Positions 48,601 through 61,519 of a stretch of 64,000 nucleotides of DNA are shown in pieces. Below the pieces are notes generated by a model, which worked only from the letters and a program-made list of their open reading frames with translations, had not been told where the DNA came from and searched no databases. The stretch comes from Gnetum montanum. Taxonomy: Eukaryota; Streptophyta; Gnetopsida; Gnetales; Gnetaceae. A program made the position numbers and the translations under genes. Location: assembly GCA_015680685.1 (NCBI GenBank), contig MNCI01026517.1, forward strand, positions 374,994 to 438,993. The letters run 5' to 3'. Position 1 is the stretch's first letter. Every line of letters starts with the position of its first letter.

Positions 48601-49060
48601 GGTGTCACTGTGAAATGCGATACACTGTGGTTCACAGCTCACTAACATTGATTTTGAGTGACCTACGAGTGAACTACAAGTGTGACCTACTAGAAATGTT
48701 GCTATTACAAGTCAAATGCTACCCATAACTTGTAGCATATTTTTCTCCACTTTATAGTTTGCAAGTGATTTATGGCTCGTAGTCTCATAGCAGTGTGTAG
48801 AGCTAGTTACTATGAGGGAGCTACTACCTGTTGTCTAGTAGCATTGTTTTATTTTTATTTTTGGTTTTAAATTGTGAGTGTCCTATAGATTGAAGTCACC
48901 TTTGAACTTTTGAATGCAACAAGGTTGCTACCCATAGTCTATTAGCATTGATTTGTTTTGTTTTTTAGTTTGAAATTGTGAGAGACTTGTGGCTCATAGT
49001 CCATTGTGAACTCTTGACTATGACTAATCTACTAGTCACAGTCTAGTAGCACTATTTCAT
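48600..49060 (+). repeat. Degenerate tandem repeat, unit about 105-115 bp
   Basis: Recurring order: ctac(c)..ta(g)tctagtagcattg, tttttattttg, aaattgtgagtg, ctt(g)tggctcatagtc. Two well-matched copies start near 48826 and 48938, with weaker ones on either side. Confidence 0.55.
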
Positions 49061-51561
49061 ATAAGTTTTTATAAGTTCATATGCATGATATGTATGTGTG
49101 CTAATAATGTCTATATCAATATAAGTTTATAGTGGTTTGATGCAATATCAATATCTCCATATGCATGAGATGTAAATGCTTTGGTGTGCTACAACATAAT
49201 AGCAACTTCTTGAACATGTGCTAATAATGCCAATTTTAATTCAACATAGATATGGCTAGCTAATTATTTGTGAAAAATTCCTTTCATAGCAATTGTTGTT
49301 ATCAAAGTTCTATACAATCTGAATGTGGTGAAAGCTAAAAGAATTAGCCAAAAGGGATCTTCTAGGTGAGTAGTTGTATTTTTTGATTTGTAATTACATA
49401 AAAAAATATTGTAATACATTTTTTAATCATTTATGTTTGTGTTATGTTATTCTAAATGTTATTTATTTTTCAAAAATGCAGCTATTCCTTGGTTTGTGAA
49501 TGTAATGTTCAAAGTATTTTGGGTTGATAGAAATGTCTATTCTTTCTAAGAAAGTAAAGAAAATTGGAATCTATAATTGGATGACAATGGAAGGTTGCTT
49601 TGATAAGAATTTTTTTTATAATTTTTATGAATGGTTGATTGATGATGTCTAAAATGGGGTAAATACTTTGTAACCCACTATACATGGTTAGAATTTCACC
49701 TTCAACACAAATGATATTGCTTAGCTAGCTAATTTTCAATGCCTCTATTTTAGAAACTATTAAGAAAAGTACTTGAAAGATATAGAAAATAATATAAAAG
49801 AGAAAATATATTCTTAGTGGACAATGGTTCAAAAAATATTCTATAAGAGGATATGCCTAATTTTTTATGAGCAGTTTTATATGATTCAAATTTGGATAAT
49901 GATGATCATCTTATCTCTTTGTTAAAATATTCAATATTTGCTAGGTTGTATTAAAAGCCATTTATTGAATCATGAATGATATGTATAGCATAACAATTTT
50001 ATGTATGTTAATGATATCAAATATTATATTAAAGATATTACAATTTGAAAAAATGTATTAACGTTTTTAATTGAATAATTTATCTTTAGTAAAACATTTT
50101 GCTATAATGACATATGAAATTTGTTTTTAATTGTTCTGTGATTATTACAACACTTGCCTTTTAAGAACAATCATGTATCATGGTTAGTTTAAAATTTAAT
50201 AAACATATTTTTTAAAAGTTTTATTACATATCATATGGGAGAATAACAATATTTCTTCACATTTATAAAAAGTAATGATTAGTCATATATGTCATTATTT
50301 ATAATATAAAATAATGAAGGACAACTAAAATGTAATTACCAATTGTATGTGAATTTATAATTGTGACTTAATAATTGAAAATAATTTCTACAACAAACTT
50401 TAAGAAAAAAGAACATTTAATAATAATTTCATGGTAGTTTTTGTGAATTTTAAAAAATTTAAATAAATGTTTTACTATTTTTCACAATGAAAGATGTAGA
50501 AATTATCTTCATTGACAATAAATATTATTTTATATGAAATATAAATTTTCTAAAATTAATGAAGAATGTGTTTATACTACTATTCCAACTAAAATGCTCT
50601 TTTTTGAAGCAATGCCCTCATGCTTTCCATGAATCTAAGCACTGTTAATATCCTTGAATTTTCCTTATAGCCTAAATCATGATCATGTGAGGGCAACATA
50701 GGAGATGGATTATGATATCCCAACATCCTCAACATCTAATACTATCTTTGGAATTACAAGGATATTAGCTTGGAAAAGCCTATGAGAGATCAAGTCTTGC
50801 TTTCTAAATATCCTAAAGAGATTATTTTCAATCTTTTCAAGAATCTTTGTCATCGATTTGAGAGCTTTCTTCTTGAATAGCCAACTATAGATAAGTCTAA
50901 TCTTGGTCATGAGAGCTAATTTGAAGCCTAGGATGTGAAGGGAACTAATGTGTCATGCTAAACATCCTTCTTCTTAGGATACTTTGCAACATCCTTTTTT
51001 CCTCTCTAATGGGAGGAAAGTCTAGAATAGACACACCTACCTATTAGATGATATGGCCATTGAGGAAAGGATGTCTAAAAGAATTTTCCTTTAATAAACA
51101 TTAAGAGAATATTGTAATACAAAAATCCCAAATCTAGATTCAAATCTATTTTATGTCCTATGATCAAAAATAAAAAATCATGACATGTAAAGAAAATAAA
51201 CAATTGTAGCTCCTAATTTTAATAGTGATTTTTTACAAAATAATATGATCAAGAATGTATGCATGCTTAAATATTTTTATTCTAAGGATCCTTCTATCAT
51301 TCAAGAAAACAAACTTCCAAGAAAATTTTATAAGATGACTATAGCACCCTAAAAATTATCAAATAGAGTGTCAAAAGATGTAATCCACAACATAAAAGAA
51401 TCAAACCTAGGTATTATTAACATAAAAGATTGTTAATAATTAAGAAAATAACTTAAATTACAATGTCTTCAAGCATAGTAATGAAAGCCTCAATACTATT
51501 ATCAAAAAATTTAATGTTGAAAAAATAATTCTTATATCACTATTTCAAGAAGCTTGGCTCC
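49061..51561. other. AT-rich, with one exon-like relic
   Basis: 49482-49800 keeps one coding-like frame after an acceptor-like tgcag (VFWVDRNVYSF, ESKENWNL, KWGKYFVTHYTWLEFHLQHK) with several stops. I do not recognise the family. The rest, to 51561, is very AT-rich and unrecognised. Confidence 0.25.
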
Positions 51562-51682
51562 TAGTGCTATTGTAAGCTTGTAATTGAATAATTGAATATA
51601 GCTAGTTTTCTTATTTTCTAGAAAAAAAAAGTTTTATCTTTGCATAATATATGGATTTATTATTTAAAGGTTATTAATTGTT
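51562..51682 (+). mobile_element. Truncated 5' LTR of the gypsy element
   Basis: Matches the last 120 bp of the 3' LTR in order: attgaataattgaatatagc, tagttttcttattttctag, gttttatcttt, ttatttaaaggttatta. Upstream similarity stops abruptly near 51562, so the rest of the LTR was deleted or replaced. Confidence 0.75.
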
Positions 51683-51774
51683 AGAGTAAACCTGCTTCAA
51701 CATTATGTTGAGTTTCTTATTAAGATTTTTGTTTATTGATTCTTCAAATTGGTTTAGAATTTTATCAGTTTCAA

Positions 51775-52990
51775 ATGGCATCCATGAAGAAATAGGTGCA
51801 AGCTTTAAATAAAAACATGGAGAGCATGAAGTCTACCTTCCAGATGTTGGTTTTTCAATTAGATGAAATTAGCATATAGGAAGATAGAAATATCAGTCCT
51901 AGCCATATCCAGACATGCAAAGATGGAGAGTATGTACATTTAGATGAAGAAGCTTCATAATGAGGTGGAGATGGAGCAAATGAATAGGAACAATAATCTA
52001 GATATGAAAGTGTAGGAACCCATCATCTATGGATCCCAATGAGAGGAATCCTATTGATTAGATGAAAATTTTGAGGACTTCAATGGTGGTAAATACTTCT
52101 TCTTTAGGTAAGCTTGATGAGGAAGATGAGGCAAGGCTTGCTAAAGAATTCAAAAATGCTACAAGATTTTTGTATGTTGAGTTGAAGAATTTAATGTTGT
52201 AGATGGCACCATTTCTTTTGCAAGTTCACTAGAGGTACTTGAGAACTATTTTTAGTTTGAAGAGGTACCAAATAACTTAAGGGTACCTATTGTTGAATCC
52301 TAATTAGAAGGTATGACTTCTACTTAGTGGAAAAATGAGTCTCACCAGTATGAAATATGAAATGGCCAACCCATTAGAGATTAGGATCTAATGAAATATA
52401 GGCTGAGAAGAAAATTTGAACAGTCTCATTACAGAAAAGAGATTGTTATAAAGTTGAAATTCCTAAGGTAAGGTGACAAGGATGTCAAAGAATTCTACCT
52501 TCAATTTTATGATCTAGTCCATTAAGCTAAGTTAAATTGTAAAGAATATGAATAGACTTAAATATTTTTTGGAGGTCTCAAAATGACATACTAGTTAGAG
52601 TTATCTTTTTATGAGCTAAAGAATCTAGATGAGAATTATGATTTAGCACTCAAGGATAAGAAGAAATTAAGTGGATTTGGAAACAGGAGCAAACAAACTT
52701 CCAAGGAAGAGGAGAAAGAGAAGGAATCCAAATCTAAAAAAGAATCCAATTCCAAATTTAAAGATAAGGACAGGAGCCATGATAAGAAGACTAAAAGAGG
52801 TGATGAGAAGGATAAAGCTAAGAAGGACCAAGAAAATGAAGGCAAGGGTTAAGGTAGTAGCTCATCGAAAATCCAATGCTTCAAATGTGAAAAATTGGAA
52901 TACTAGAAATGGGAATGTCCACTTCACAAGGTAGCCAAGCATAAAGATGTGAAAACCATGGAGTTGAAGCAAGAATCAAGCCAAGATCTT
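51775..52990 (+). pseudogene. Gypsy gag relic with zinc knuckle
   Basis: Starts at the ATG at 51775 (MASMKK). An early coiled-coil-like region (QALNKNMESMKSTFQMLVFQ) is followed by the capsid domain at about 52290-52640 (YRLRRKFEQSHYRKE, LKFLR.GDKDVKEFYLQF, EYE.T.IFFGGLK). Then comes a long Lys/Glu/Ser-rich basic linker and a zinc knuckle at 52877-52918 (CFKCEKLEY.KWEC, with the His replaced by Tyr). Stops and one or two frameshifts break it. A Lys/Arg-rich alternative frame at 52671-52934 is a shadow of the linker. Confidence 0.8.
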
Positions 52991-53039
52991 TAGAGAGGTA
53001 ATCCTAATGCTCGAAAAATTGAGGATGTTTCTGAATCAA

Positions 53040-53400
53040 ATCATTATGCACTCATGGCAAATGTGAATACAGGAGATCATCCTAATAGAGAACTATTACT
53101 TCAAATTGAATCTAAATGTTTCCTTAGTAGAGAATGGATTCATGTTTTGATTAATTAAGGAGCCCAGGAAAATGTTATTTCTTCTATGGTAGTTAGGGTT
53201 TTGGGTTGGTTAACTAATCTTCCTCTTAGACCCCATAAAGTACATTGGTTGTCTAACGATTTTTTCCAAGAGGTGAGGGAACAATTTACTTTGAAATTTA
53301 AAATTGGTGGTTTTAATGACACTATGAAGTATCAGGTACTTTCAATAGATTGTGCTAATTTAATTATTATTAGGCCTTGGAATATTGAAAATGGTGCTTA
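53040..53400 (+). pseudogene. Retropepsin-like protease relic of the gypsy element
   Basis: LLLQIESKCFLSREWIHVLI is followed by GAQENVISSMVVRVLG in the position of the D[ST]GA..N.IS active-site segment, with the Asp codon region mutated. Then VREQFTLKFKIGGFNDTMKY and NLIIIRPWNIENGA, the last resembling the WL..NP/PWL-type end of the family. Joined to RT by a spacer with several stops. Confidence 0.7.
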
Positions 53401-53599
53401 GTTTGATGAAGCAAGAAATGTGTGGAGTGTAGTTAGACCTAATGAAATCCATGAGCTAATTTCAATGATAGCTAAATAAGTGAGATAGCAAAGCTCATTT
53501 AATGCTTCCTTAATCATTATAGAAGACAGAAATTATATTAAGAAACATGATGAAATAAGTTTTCATTTTGTTGTTATGAAAATAGTTACTACTAACCAT

Positions 53600-54990
53600 G
53601 ATGATGTGTAGGTTGAACTTCCTATAGGTGTACTAGGCTTGAAGGAGATATTTTCCAAGGTGTTCAAGGAGGTACTTGCTAGGTTTCCATCTATGAGGAA
53701 TGTACAATACTAGATAAAATTTATTCTTAGTGCTACCATTCCAAAAAATAAAGCATATCAGATGGAACCAAATTAATGGGTTGAATTGAAAAGGAAAGTA
53801 AAGGAGTTACTTACAAATTGATTCATGAGGAAATCCATTTCACCTTGTGCAATTCTAGCAATGCTAGTGCCAAAAAGGAATAGTGATGAATGGTAGATGT
53901 GCAATGATTCCAAGGAAATGTACAAGATAATAGTGAGGTAGAAGTTTTCTATTCCAAAGATGATTATATCCTTGATGTCCTTACCAAAGCTAAAATTTTT
54001 TAAAAAATTGATTTGAAGAGTGGGTATCATCAAATTAGAATCAAGCATTGTGATTAGTGGAAGATAGCTCTTAAGACACCATATGGATTGTTTGATAGTT
54101 GGTGATGCCATTTCAAATCACCAATGCCTTTGCTTCATTCATGAGGTTGATGCATGGTATATTAAAAGACTTAATTGGTAAGTTTTCTATTATCTTTTTT
54201 AATGATATTTTATTGTATGACTCTAATGAGGAAGAGCACTTGGATCAATTAAAGATGATGTGCCTTAAGGAGAAGGAGGCATAGTTGGTGATCAATGTGA
54301 AGAAAAGTCATTTCTTCAAGATAGAAATTACATATTTGGGACATGTGGTTTCTAAAAATAAAATTTAAATGAAAGCTATCAAGGTGAAGACTATTAGGGA
54401 TTGGCCAACTCTTAAGAATTTTGGGAAGGTAAGATCGTTCCTTTTTTTAGCAAGTGCTTATGGATGGTTCATCAAAAAAATTCATGGTATTTCATTATCT
54501 ATTTTTTCTTTGTTGAAAAAAATAAGGAATTTAGGTGAAATAATGAAATCCAAGGGAGCCTTAACTTATTGAATGTAAAGATTACTAGTGAACCAATACT
54601 TCCAATTCTAGATTTGCAAAATATTACACGAGTGGAGGTCAATGTAAGTGGACTTGATATTAGTGGGGGACTTTCACAAGAAGGTAGGCATTTTTCTTTT
54701 TTCTATAAAAATTGTAATGATTTAAGAAAATAATATAGCATATATGAGAAGGAGTTGTATGCTATTCTTTAAGCAATCAAGCATTGGAGGCATTACTTAT
54801 TGTCCAAGGAGTTCACTTTGATGATGGACCACAAAGCACTTTAATTTTCAAACTAAAAAAAGAAGTTGAGTACAAAGCACATGAAGCGGATTGCATAGTT
54901 TAAAGAGTTCAATTTTTTGTTGAAACATAAAAGTGGGAAAGCCAGTGTGATGGCTGATGCATTACCTAGGGTGCATGTGGCTAATTTTAG
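53600..54990 (+). pseudogene. Reverse transcriptase-RNase H relic of the gypsy element
   Basis: RT motifs: SATIPKNKAYQMEPN, CAILAMLVPKRNSDEW, FFKKIDLKSGYHQIRI (54000), KTPYGLF and FFNDILLYDSNEEEH near 54197, where the usual F.DDIL Asp is Asn. A connecting region (LGHVVSKN-like, IRDWPTLKNFGKVRSFLFLA) leads to RNase H at about 54600-54990 (YEKELYAIL.AIKHWRHYLL, then ADALPRV). The domain order is normal for gypsy. Frame changes occur at about 54090 and 54570. Confidence 0.85.
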
Positions 54991-55059
54991 CATATATTAT
55001 GTGGAAGGTATGAGTGATTTTGCTTCTATTTATAAGCATGATATTGATTTTGGATAAGG

Positions 55060-56077
55060 TTAGAGAAGTCTTAAAGAGCTGTTGAGGAGTAGGATAGAAA
55101 ACTTGAGGGACTATCATATTCCAGATGAACTATTATTTAAGAATAAAAAGGTATGTGTACCTAACTATGATTTTAGAAAAAATATTTTATTTAAAAGAAT
55201 TGTAGTACCATGGTAGTTCATATGGGAAGGGATAAAATATTAGAACTTGTGGGTAAGCACTATTTTGAGCCTAGTATGATAATCGAAGTTTCAAAATTTG
55301 TGAAGGAGCATTTAACTTATCAAATGTTTAATGAAGGTAAAGGACTAGATGGACACTATATGCCTTTTCCAATTGCTAAGGATCCATGGGAAAGTATGTC
55401 TATGCATTTTGTGAGTGGTGTTCCAAAAACTAAAAGTTGGAATGATGCAATTATTGTTGTTGTTGAAAGGTTCTTCAAGATGATATACATTATTCCATGC
55501 GTGAAGGTGAGTGATGCTTCTCATGTTGCAAATTTATTTTTCAAGCATGTTGTAAAGTTCCATGGAATTAATATGAATATTATTAGTAACAAAAACTCCA
55601 AATTTAAAAATTTATTTTTGAGCTCCATTTAGAAAATTCTAGTGATAAAGTTGACTTTTTCTAGTGCATATCATCCATAATTTGATTGCCAAATGAAGGT
55701 TGTAAATGAATCCTTGCTAAACATATTGACATGTTTATGTGATGGATAGCCAAAGAAGTAGAAAAAATTATTGTATCATGTAGAGTTTTCATAAAATAAT
55801 GCTTTTCATGTTAATATTAATAAAAACTCATTTGAGATAAACTATGAGTTTTGCCCAAAGATGGTGGACACTTTGAAAAATTTTAATGGTAAAGCTTAAC
55901 TTAGTGTTGATTATGTGAAATAGATGAGGGATCTCCATGAATAAGTAAAATAAAATCTTAAAAAGAATGTTGAAGAGAATATCATCAAGAGAAATGAGGA
56001 TAAACATAAGCCTAATTTTTTTTATTAATGATTTTATTTGGGTGCACTTGAAGAACAAGTGATTAAGAGGTATTACC
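55060..56077 (+). pseudogene. Integrase relic of the gypsy element, N-terminal and core parts
   Basis: The open block 55210-55632 covers the zinc-binding end (HMGRDKILELVGKHYFEP) and the catalytic core (KDPWESMSMHFVSGVPKT, IIVVVERFFKMIYIIPC, HGINMNIISNKNSKF). The core continues with frameshifts (AYHP.FD.QMKVVNESLLN) to about 56050, where it reads DFIWVHLKNK. At 56078 the nested element begins. The missing GPFKI segment is found at 62.5 kb. Confidence 0.85.
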
Positions 56078-57145
56078 TATGGACTTTTTGGTATGCCAAA
56101 ATATTAAGAAAATGGAGAATAAGGTTGTTTGTGTGGTTGTGTCATTGTTGTGTTTGTAGGACAAGAACTTGGTTTAAGAAAAGAAGGTTTTCAAAAGCTC
56201 AAGATTGGGGATAAGGAATGAAGAATTCAAAGTGAAAAGAAAGGGTGAAAAAAGACATCTTCAAGAAACAATAGACATCTTAACAAAATTTTAGGCATCA
56301 TAGGTAAAGGCACCTCTACAAAACAATAGATGTCTTTTATCAGAGAAATACATATTTCACTAGACAAAGACATCTTCCCAAAATGAAGGACATTTATAGA
56401 AAGAAATATTTCACTAGACAAAGATGTCTTTTCAAAATAGAGGCCATATGCAAAAAGACATCTCAAACATGAAGAAGAAATCTTCCATGACTATTAGCTA
56501 GCTATTACATGAACTCCAAGATGAACTTGGGAACATAATGGCTATAAGAAGACATCATTCTCATTGGGAAATGTCTAAATTTTTATACTATCATTCTATA
56601 ATCATTTGTCCATCATCGCAATCATTATTACTCCTCATTGTACTATATTTTAGCTATTGTAAAATTAGTTGTACCTCAAACTGAAAGGATTAGAAAACTA
56701 AGTTGCATTCATTTCTTATAATTATTACTCTTCCTTCTTACACTATAGAGTTGATGTTCTTCTTATGGAAAGGTAGCTTGATTGCACTTTTTGGGATCTA
56801 GTGGGATTGAGTGTTGGTGTAGCACCACAACACTCTAAAGTGGAGCTCAAGTTGTAAAGGTTGTGGGACCACTTTTAGGCTTTTCAGAAATTTGCAAGGT
56901 TATGTGAATTTATAGCATCAAATCACTTTGGAGCAAAACTTAGAGCTTGTATAGGGTGTGGTACCCTTCATACTATATTTAAGATTAACAAAGTCTAGAG
57001 GTGTGCTTGTAATCTATCCTCTAAGTGTGGGCTATCCAAATTAGGAAACCACATTAAATTTGGTATGTGTTTTGTCTCAAAGTATTTTAATTTGGGGAAC
57101 TTATTCATCCCCCCCCCCCCCTCTTTCTAAGTTTAATAATTGACA
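56078..57145 (+). mobile_element. 5' LTR of the nested element
   Basis: Begins tatggactttttggtatg (the 3' copy has tgtggagcttttggtatg, so the terminal TG has decayed to TA here) and ends ttgaca. 56240-56480 holds about ten agacatct/agatgtct motifs. A run of 13 C lies at 57109-57121. Confidence 0.85.
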
Positions 57146-57147
57146 AG

Positions 57148-57160
57148 TGGTATCGGAGCC
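57148..57160 (+). promoter_or_regulatory. Primer-binding site, initiator tRNA-Met type
   Basis: TGGTATCGGAGCC, two bases inside the LTR. Matches the TGGTATCAGAGCC complement of plant initiator tRNA-Met with one change. Confidence 0.85.
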
Positions 57161-57189
57161 TATTACTCTTCTTCATCATCAACTTTAAA

Positions 57190-59020
57190 GAATGAATAAT
57201 TGAGGAAAAACCCTATATAAATCCACTGATGTTTGATGGGTTTGACTTCACCTACTAAAATGCTATAATGCCAGGATTCTTCGAATCCATGGAGTTTGAA
57301 GTTTGGAAGTCAATGCTTGAAGGATACGCTCTGCCTGTTAATAGCTCCACCAATATCATCAAGCCTCATAGCAAATGGACACAAGGAAAGAAATATAAGT
57401 TCATGTTTGATTATAGAGCAAAGAATTGTTTATATTATGCTTTAAATAAATCCAAATCTAATAAAGTATTAGGATGTAAAATGGCCAAAGAAATTTAGCA
57501 AATTCTAGAAGCTACATATGAAGGTACCTCTATTGTTAAGTAATTAAAGTTGTTAGTCTTGCAAATTGAATATGATAAGATTAAATTGAGATATGGTAAA
57601 GAGTAAAAGATTACTTCTTTAGAGCTAATGATATTGTTGTAGCCATTAGAGGTATTGGTAAAGACATTCCTAGAAGGGATGTGATCATTAAAATGATCAA
57701 AACTCTTCAACCAAAGTTCATACCTAAGATCATGGCCATGGAAGAAATAAGAGATTTCTCAACTTTGAAATTTGAAGATCTTCAAAGTGCTCTCATTGCT
57801 TATTAAATGAATTTCATAAGCAAAGGAGCTATCAAATAAAGATCCATTGCCTTGAAGACTACATCCAAGGAGAAGGAGATTAGTGAGCATGATGAGGGTA
57901 GTGAAGATGACATTGCCTTTCTTACTAGAAAGCTACAATAACTTATAATGAGAAGAAACAAAGGAACATATTAGCAAAGATTCAATCAATTTATAGGTAA
58001 AGAAAGAGGTAATAAGTTTTTGAATTCTAATTTAGATTTCTCTTCTATAGAATGTTGGATTTACGAAGCAAGAGGCCATAGGACATTTGAATGTCTTAGT
58101 AATTTCAAGATGCAGCCCAAGAATAAATCCACTAAAGAAGTAAAGAAGACTAACTTCTATACAAGTTGGGATGATGGGGAGTAGAGTGAGGAAGAAGTGG
58201 AGGATGATACAAACAATCCTCATCTCATCTACATGGTGTTAACTAATGACAATGCTGATTCATTAGATGATGATCTTAATGATGATGAAAGGTTTGATCT
58301 TTTATGTAATGAGAATCTATCATTACAAAGTCTTTGCATTAAGTTAAATGAACAAGTCAAGTCTAAAGATCATGAAATATCATTGTTGAATTTGATTGTT
58401 TCTAATCTTACTAAATAACTCTCATACCTAAGGGCTAAGAATGAAAAGCTAACCTCATATTTAGAAGAGGCTAAAGTGAAATTTGTAGACATCAAATTAA
58501 TAAATGAGGGATTGACAAAGGGAAAGGAATCCCTTTGAATGATCCTAGAATAAGGAAGAAGTCTACATGATGAGATTGGTCTGGGATATTATACTCAAGA
58601 GAAATCATCTCCTACAAACACATCCCAATCAAATGATCCTCTGAAAGAAAAAGATAGAACATCAAAATTAGAAAAGAACCCATCTTTTGAAAAGGTCCTA
58701 AAAGATTCGATTATCCTAATCACTCATACTACCAAAGGAGGATTAGGTGCTATTATTGCCATAATTTAGGACATAAATAATGGAATCACAATCCTAAATA
58801 TTATGATATACATAATTGGTCAGATCATAGGAGTCCTTAGTCTTATAAAAGTACACCAAGAAAGGATTTTGTGTAGGATCATAGGGAAAACTAGACGTCA
58901 AGTCAAAAGACCAAAGGAACTAGAAAAGAATGGAGAATTAAATAACAAGAACAAGGGAATCAGGACACTCTCCCCTATCAAATTTGTAAGAGGAAGCCAA
59001 GCTTTGGACATTAAATAAGT
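57190..59020 (+). pseudogene. Ty1/copia-type gag (UBN2-like) relic with two zinc knuckles
   Basis: Begins with a PLMFDGFDFTY-like segment near 57225. Then GFFESMEFEVWKSMLEGYAL, KFMFDYRAKNCLYYALNKSK and VLGCKMAKEI (57270-57500), ATYEGTS, YDKIKLRYG, NDIVVAIRGIGKDIPRRDVI and KFIPKIMAMEEIRDFSTLKF (to 57770). These are the standard features of plant copia gag. A first zinc knuckle at 58054-58095 reads CWIYEARGHRTFEC (second Cys now Tyr). A second near 58748 reads CYYCHNLGHK. Between them are acidic and coiled-coil stretches (58197-58418). Stops and frameshifts throughout. Confidence 0.85.
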
Positions 59021-59449
59021 TTAGTTGAGAAGAGAATCCTCAAATGAGGAAACTCATTCTCTAGCCCTCTAAACACCATTACTTTTCAATAGTGTATTAG
59101 GTATGTAGAGATAAGTTTTCTTTTTTTTTTTACAAGCTTTCATTAAGACTATAGTCCATTGGTAGCCTATCCCATCCCCATCCTAATTTCAGCAAAGACA
59201 TATTTCCAAAATAAAAGATGTCTTTCAAATGATATCTTCTGATAACAAAACACATCTATTTGAATTTTTGTGCATCATGAGCAAGACATCTAATATGCAT
59301 GAAAGATCTCTACTGTGAATTTCAAACACAAGAAATACATCTTCCTTTGTAAAATGCATCTTCATTTTCATTCAAATCCCTTATTCATCGCTACTATGAA
59401 AGATAAAACTCCCATTTGTTTTTCATATTCCCTCATTTGATCCCATAGA

Positions 59450-60110
59450 GATGACTAGGACTCCATGATTAGTAGCAACTTTGTTAGAGATGGCCAACAA
59501 CAAGGTTGGAATATCTAGAGCATAGCTAAAGAGGAAGTCTAGAGGAAGTTCTAGTAGTGCACCATCCTCTTACATATTCTAGTTTTGCAACATGAATGAA
59601 AAACATAGGTTTGAGGTAACTCAAATCACTAGCATAATTTTTGAACATTTTCTTGCATTTCCAACCCAAAAATAGTGCCTTGCTAGATTATTTTAAAATT
59701 CTAAACTGGAGTACTTTCATTTATATGAATTTTCTAGTTCCTGAGGTACTAATTAGGAATTTTTATTGTAATATCATTATTTTTGATGCTACTATTCAAG
59801 CATTCACATCAACAATTGGGGGAATTTTTGCTAAGATCTCTCCTTAAGTTATGAATGCAATTCTAGGCATATCTAATCTAGATGTCTTTAGGATAATCAT
59901 CGATACCATGCATGATATTTACACAAATTGTATAATGCTCATAAGACATGATGGTTTCTATGATGTATTGTTTGGTAGAGATATGTATTTTGATAGGGAT
60001 CATATTAAGAGAAGCAAGATGACTCCTGATGCCTCCACCTTATCACTTATTATTCTATATACTATCATGATGAAAGGGATAAGCTATAGTTATCTACTAC
60101 CACCTTAGGC
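59450..60110 (+). pseudogene. Plant transposon-associated (Transposase_32-like) domain
   Basis: After a Ser/Lys-rich start (LKRKSRGSSSSAPSS near 59530), the conserved part reads FEVTQITSIIFEHFLAFPTQ, LLDYFKILNWSTFIYMNFLV, PEVLIRNFYCNIIIFDATIQ, TSTIGGIFAKIS and then TPDASTLSLIILYTIMMKG. The P.LIR.FY.N.......G segment and the rest follow the 'putative plant transposon protein' domain. Length about 200 residues, with one frame change near 59640 and a stop at 59847. It takes the place where pol should be, so the element may have exchanged its polymerase for this reading frame. Confidence 0.6.
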
Positions 60111-61519
60111 TTTTTTCCTTTATTGTCTTCTCACAATATTACCATTGGATCTAGGCCATACACTCTACTATGACATTTTGAGCCACTATGCTAAGAGAAA
60201 ATCCTTGAATACCCCTATCTCATTATCCTGTTCATTCATCAAAGGAGTGTACCTATTCTAGAGTTACCTTTGCTTAAAGGTAAGAGAAGTCTTAGCAAGT
60301 ACATTGAAAAAAGGAGTACTTCCCAAGACATAGAGGTAGAATTAAGCATGAGGTTGATGACAACAGCAACATCATCCTCTAGGACTTCTTCCCAGCTAAA
60401 GAGGTCTAAGTCCTTAGGTGCCCAAATTAGTACATCGCTAAAGAAACTTCTCTAATCCTTTACACAAGCCATTGAGAAGCTTGGGAGAAACCCCTCTTAC
60501 TTGTGTAAGAGTTTGGATGTAGCTAGAGTTCCACCTCCCTCTGATGGATAGGTGTTTGAGGAGGTTACTACTACTCCTTATTCTCACACTGGTCCACTGA
60601 GATACTCTACAATAGCTAGACCCTCACATGCATATGACTCAAGGATGGAGTTAGATTCAAAGCTAGAGTCATCCCTAGCTAGTGTTCAAGGGAAGCATCA
60701 TGCCCCCATGTAGCAGCCAGAGAAACATGATCTAGTACCTCTTTCTTTCTTAGTTTCGCCAGCTAATTATGCATCTTCATTTAAACAACAAGCTATTAAG
60801 AGCATCTTTGGGACCATAGACCAATGGGTACTAATCTAGTAGCCTCCAGTTCCATTAGCTCCTCTAGCATCATCTTGGTTTTGAGTGAAGCTTCCTCCTA
60901 GGTGGCCTCCTATGCAATAGGTTGAGTCCTCTGATGAGGACACAAAGAGATCAAGCCATCTTAGCATCAACAGTGATGATGATGAGGAGGAGACTTATCA
61001 TCCATATAGAGAAATAGTAGACTCAGTGTTTGAGGATGCAATCAAGGTTAGTGATTAAGACCTTGAGTGGTTGTTTTCTCTCCTTTTGTTGATTCTCAAA
61101 AAGGAGGAGATATTTTTTGGTTCTCACATATGTGATTTTTGGAATTTGCACATATGTGACTAACGTGATGTGATGGTTGCAAATAGTTGTGATCTAATAT
61201 GATCATGGACAATTTTGTATGTAGTAGTTTACAAATGAGTTATAGATAGATGGTGTTTTTTTCCTTTGTTATCTTAGTGTATGCCTTTGCATTTGCATCA
61301 TTTCATATCCTTTCAAACCTTCACACTTATCCTAATCCTTGATTGCCATAAAAATTTATGTCTTAATAATTTAATTGGTCTATTTATATGCCCTTTATTT
61401 ATATGCTTTATCCTTTTTGGTTATGTCCAAAAAGCAAGGAGAGGTAGCTTATGTATTGTTATGTATTGGAACAAGACTAATCCATTTTCTTAGGTTTTGG
61501 ACATTACCGAAAAGAAGAT
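60111..61519 (+). other. 3' part of the nested element interior
   Basis: Coding-like but broken Ser/Pro-rich sequence to about 61060, possibly the C-terminus of the preceding frame. Then a purine tract caaaaaggaggagat near 61090, sequence without coding signal, and a second purine-rich stretch accgaaaagaagat (61506-61519) directly before the 3' LTR, the likely polypurine tract. Confidence 0.45.

Noticed and set aside
52636-52845. Ser/Leu-rich minus-strand frame
   Set aside because: Antisense shadow of the Lys/Glu-rich gag linker.
57109-57121. C13 run as a regulatory element
   Set aside because: The 3' LTR has only ccccccc-type sequence here. A length-variable homopolymer is more likely.
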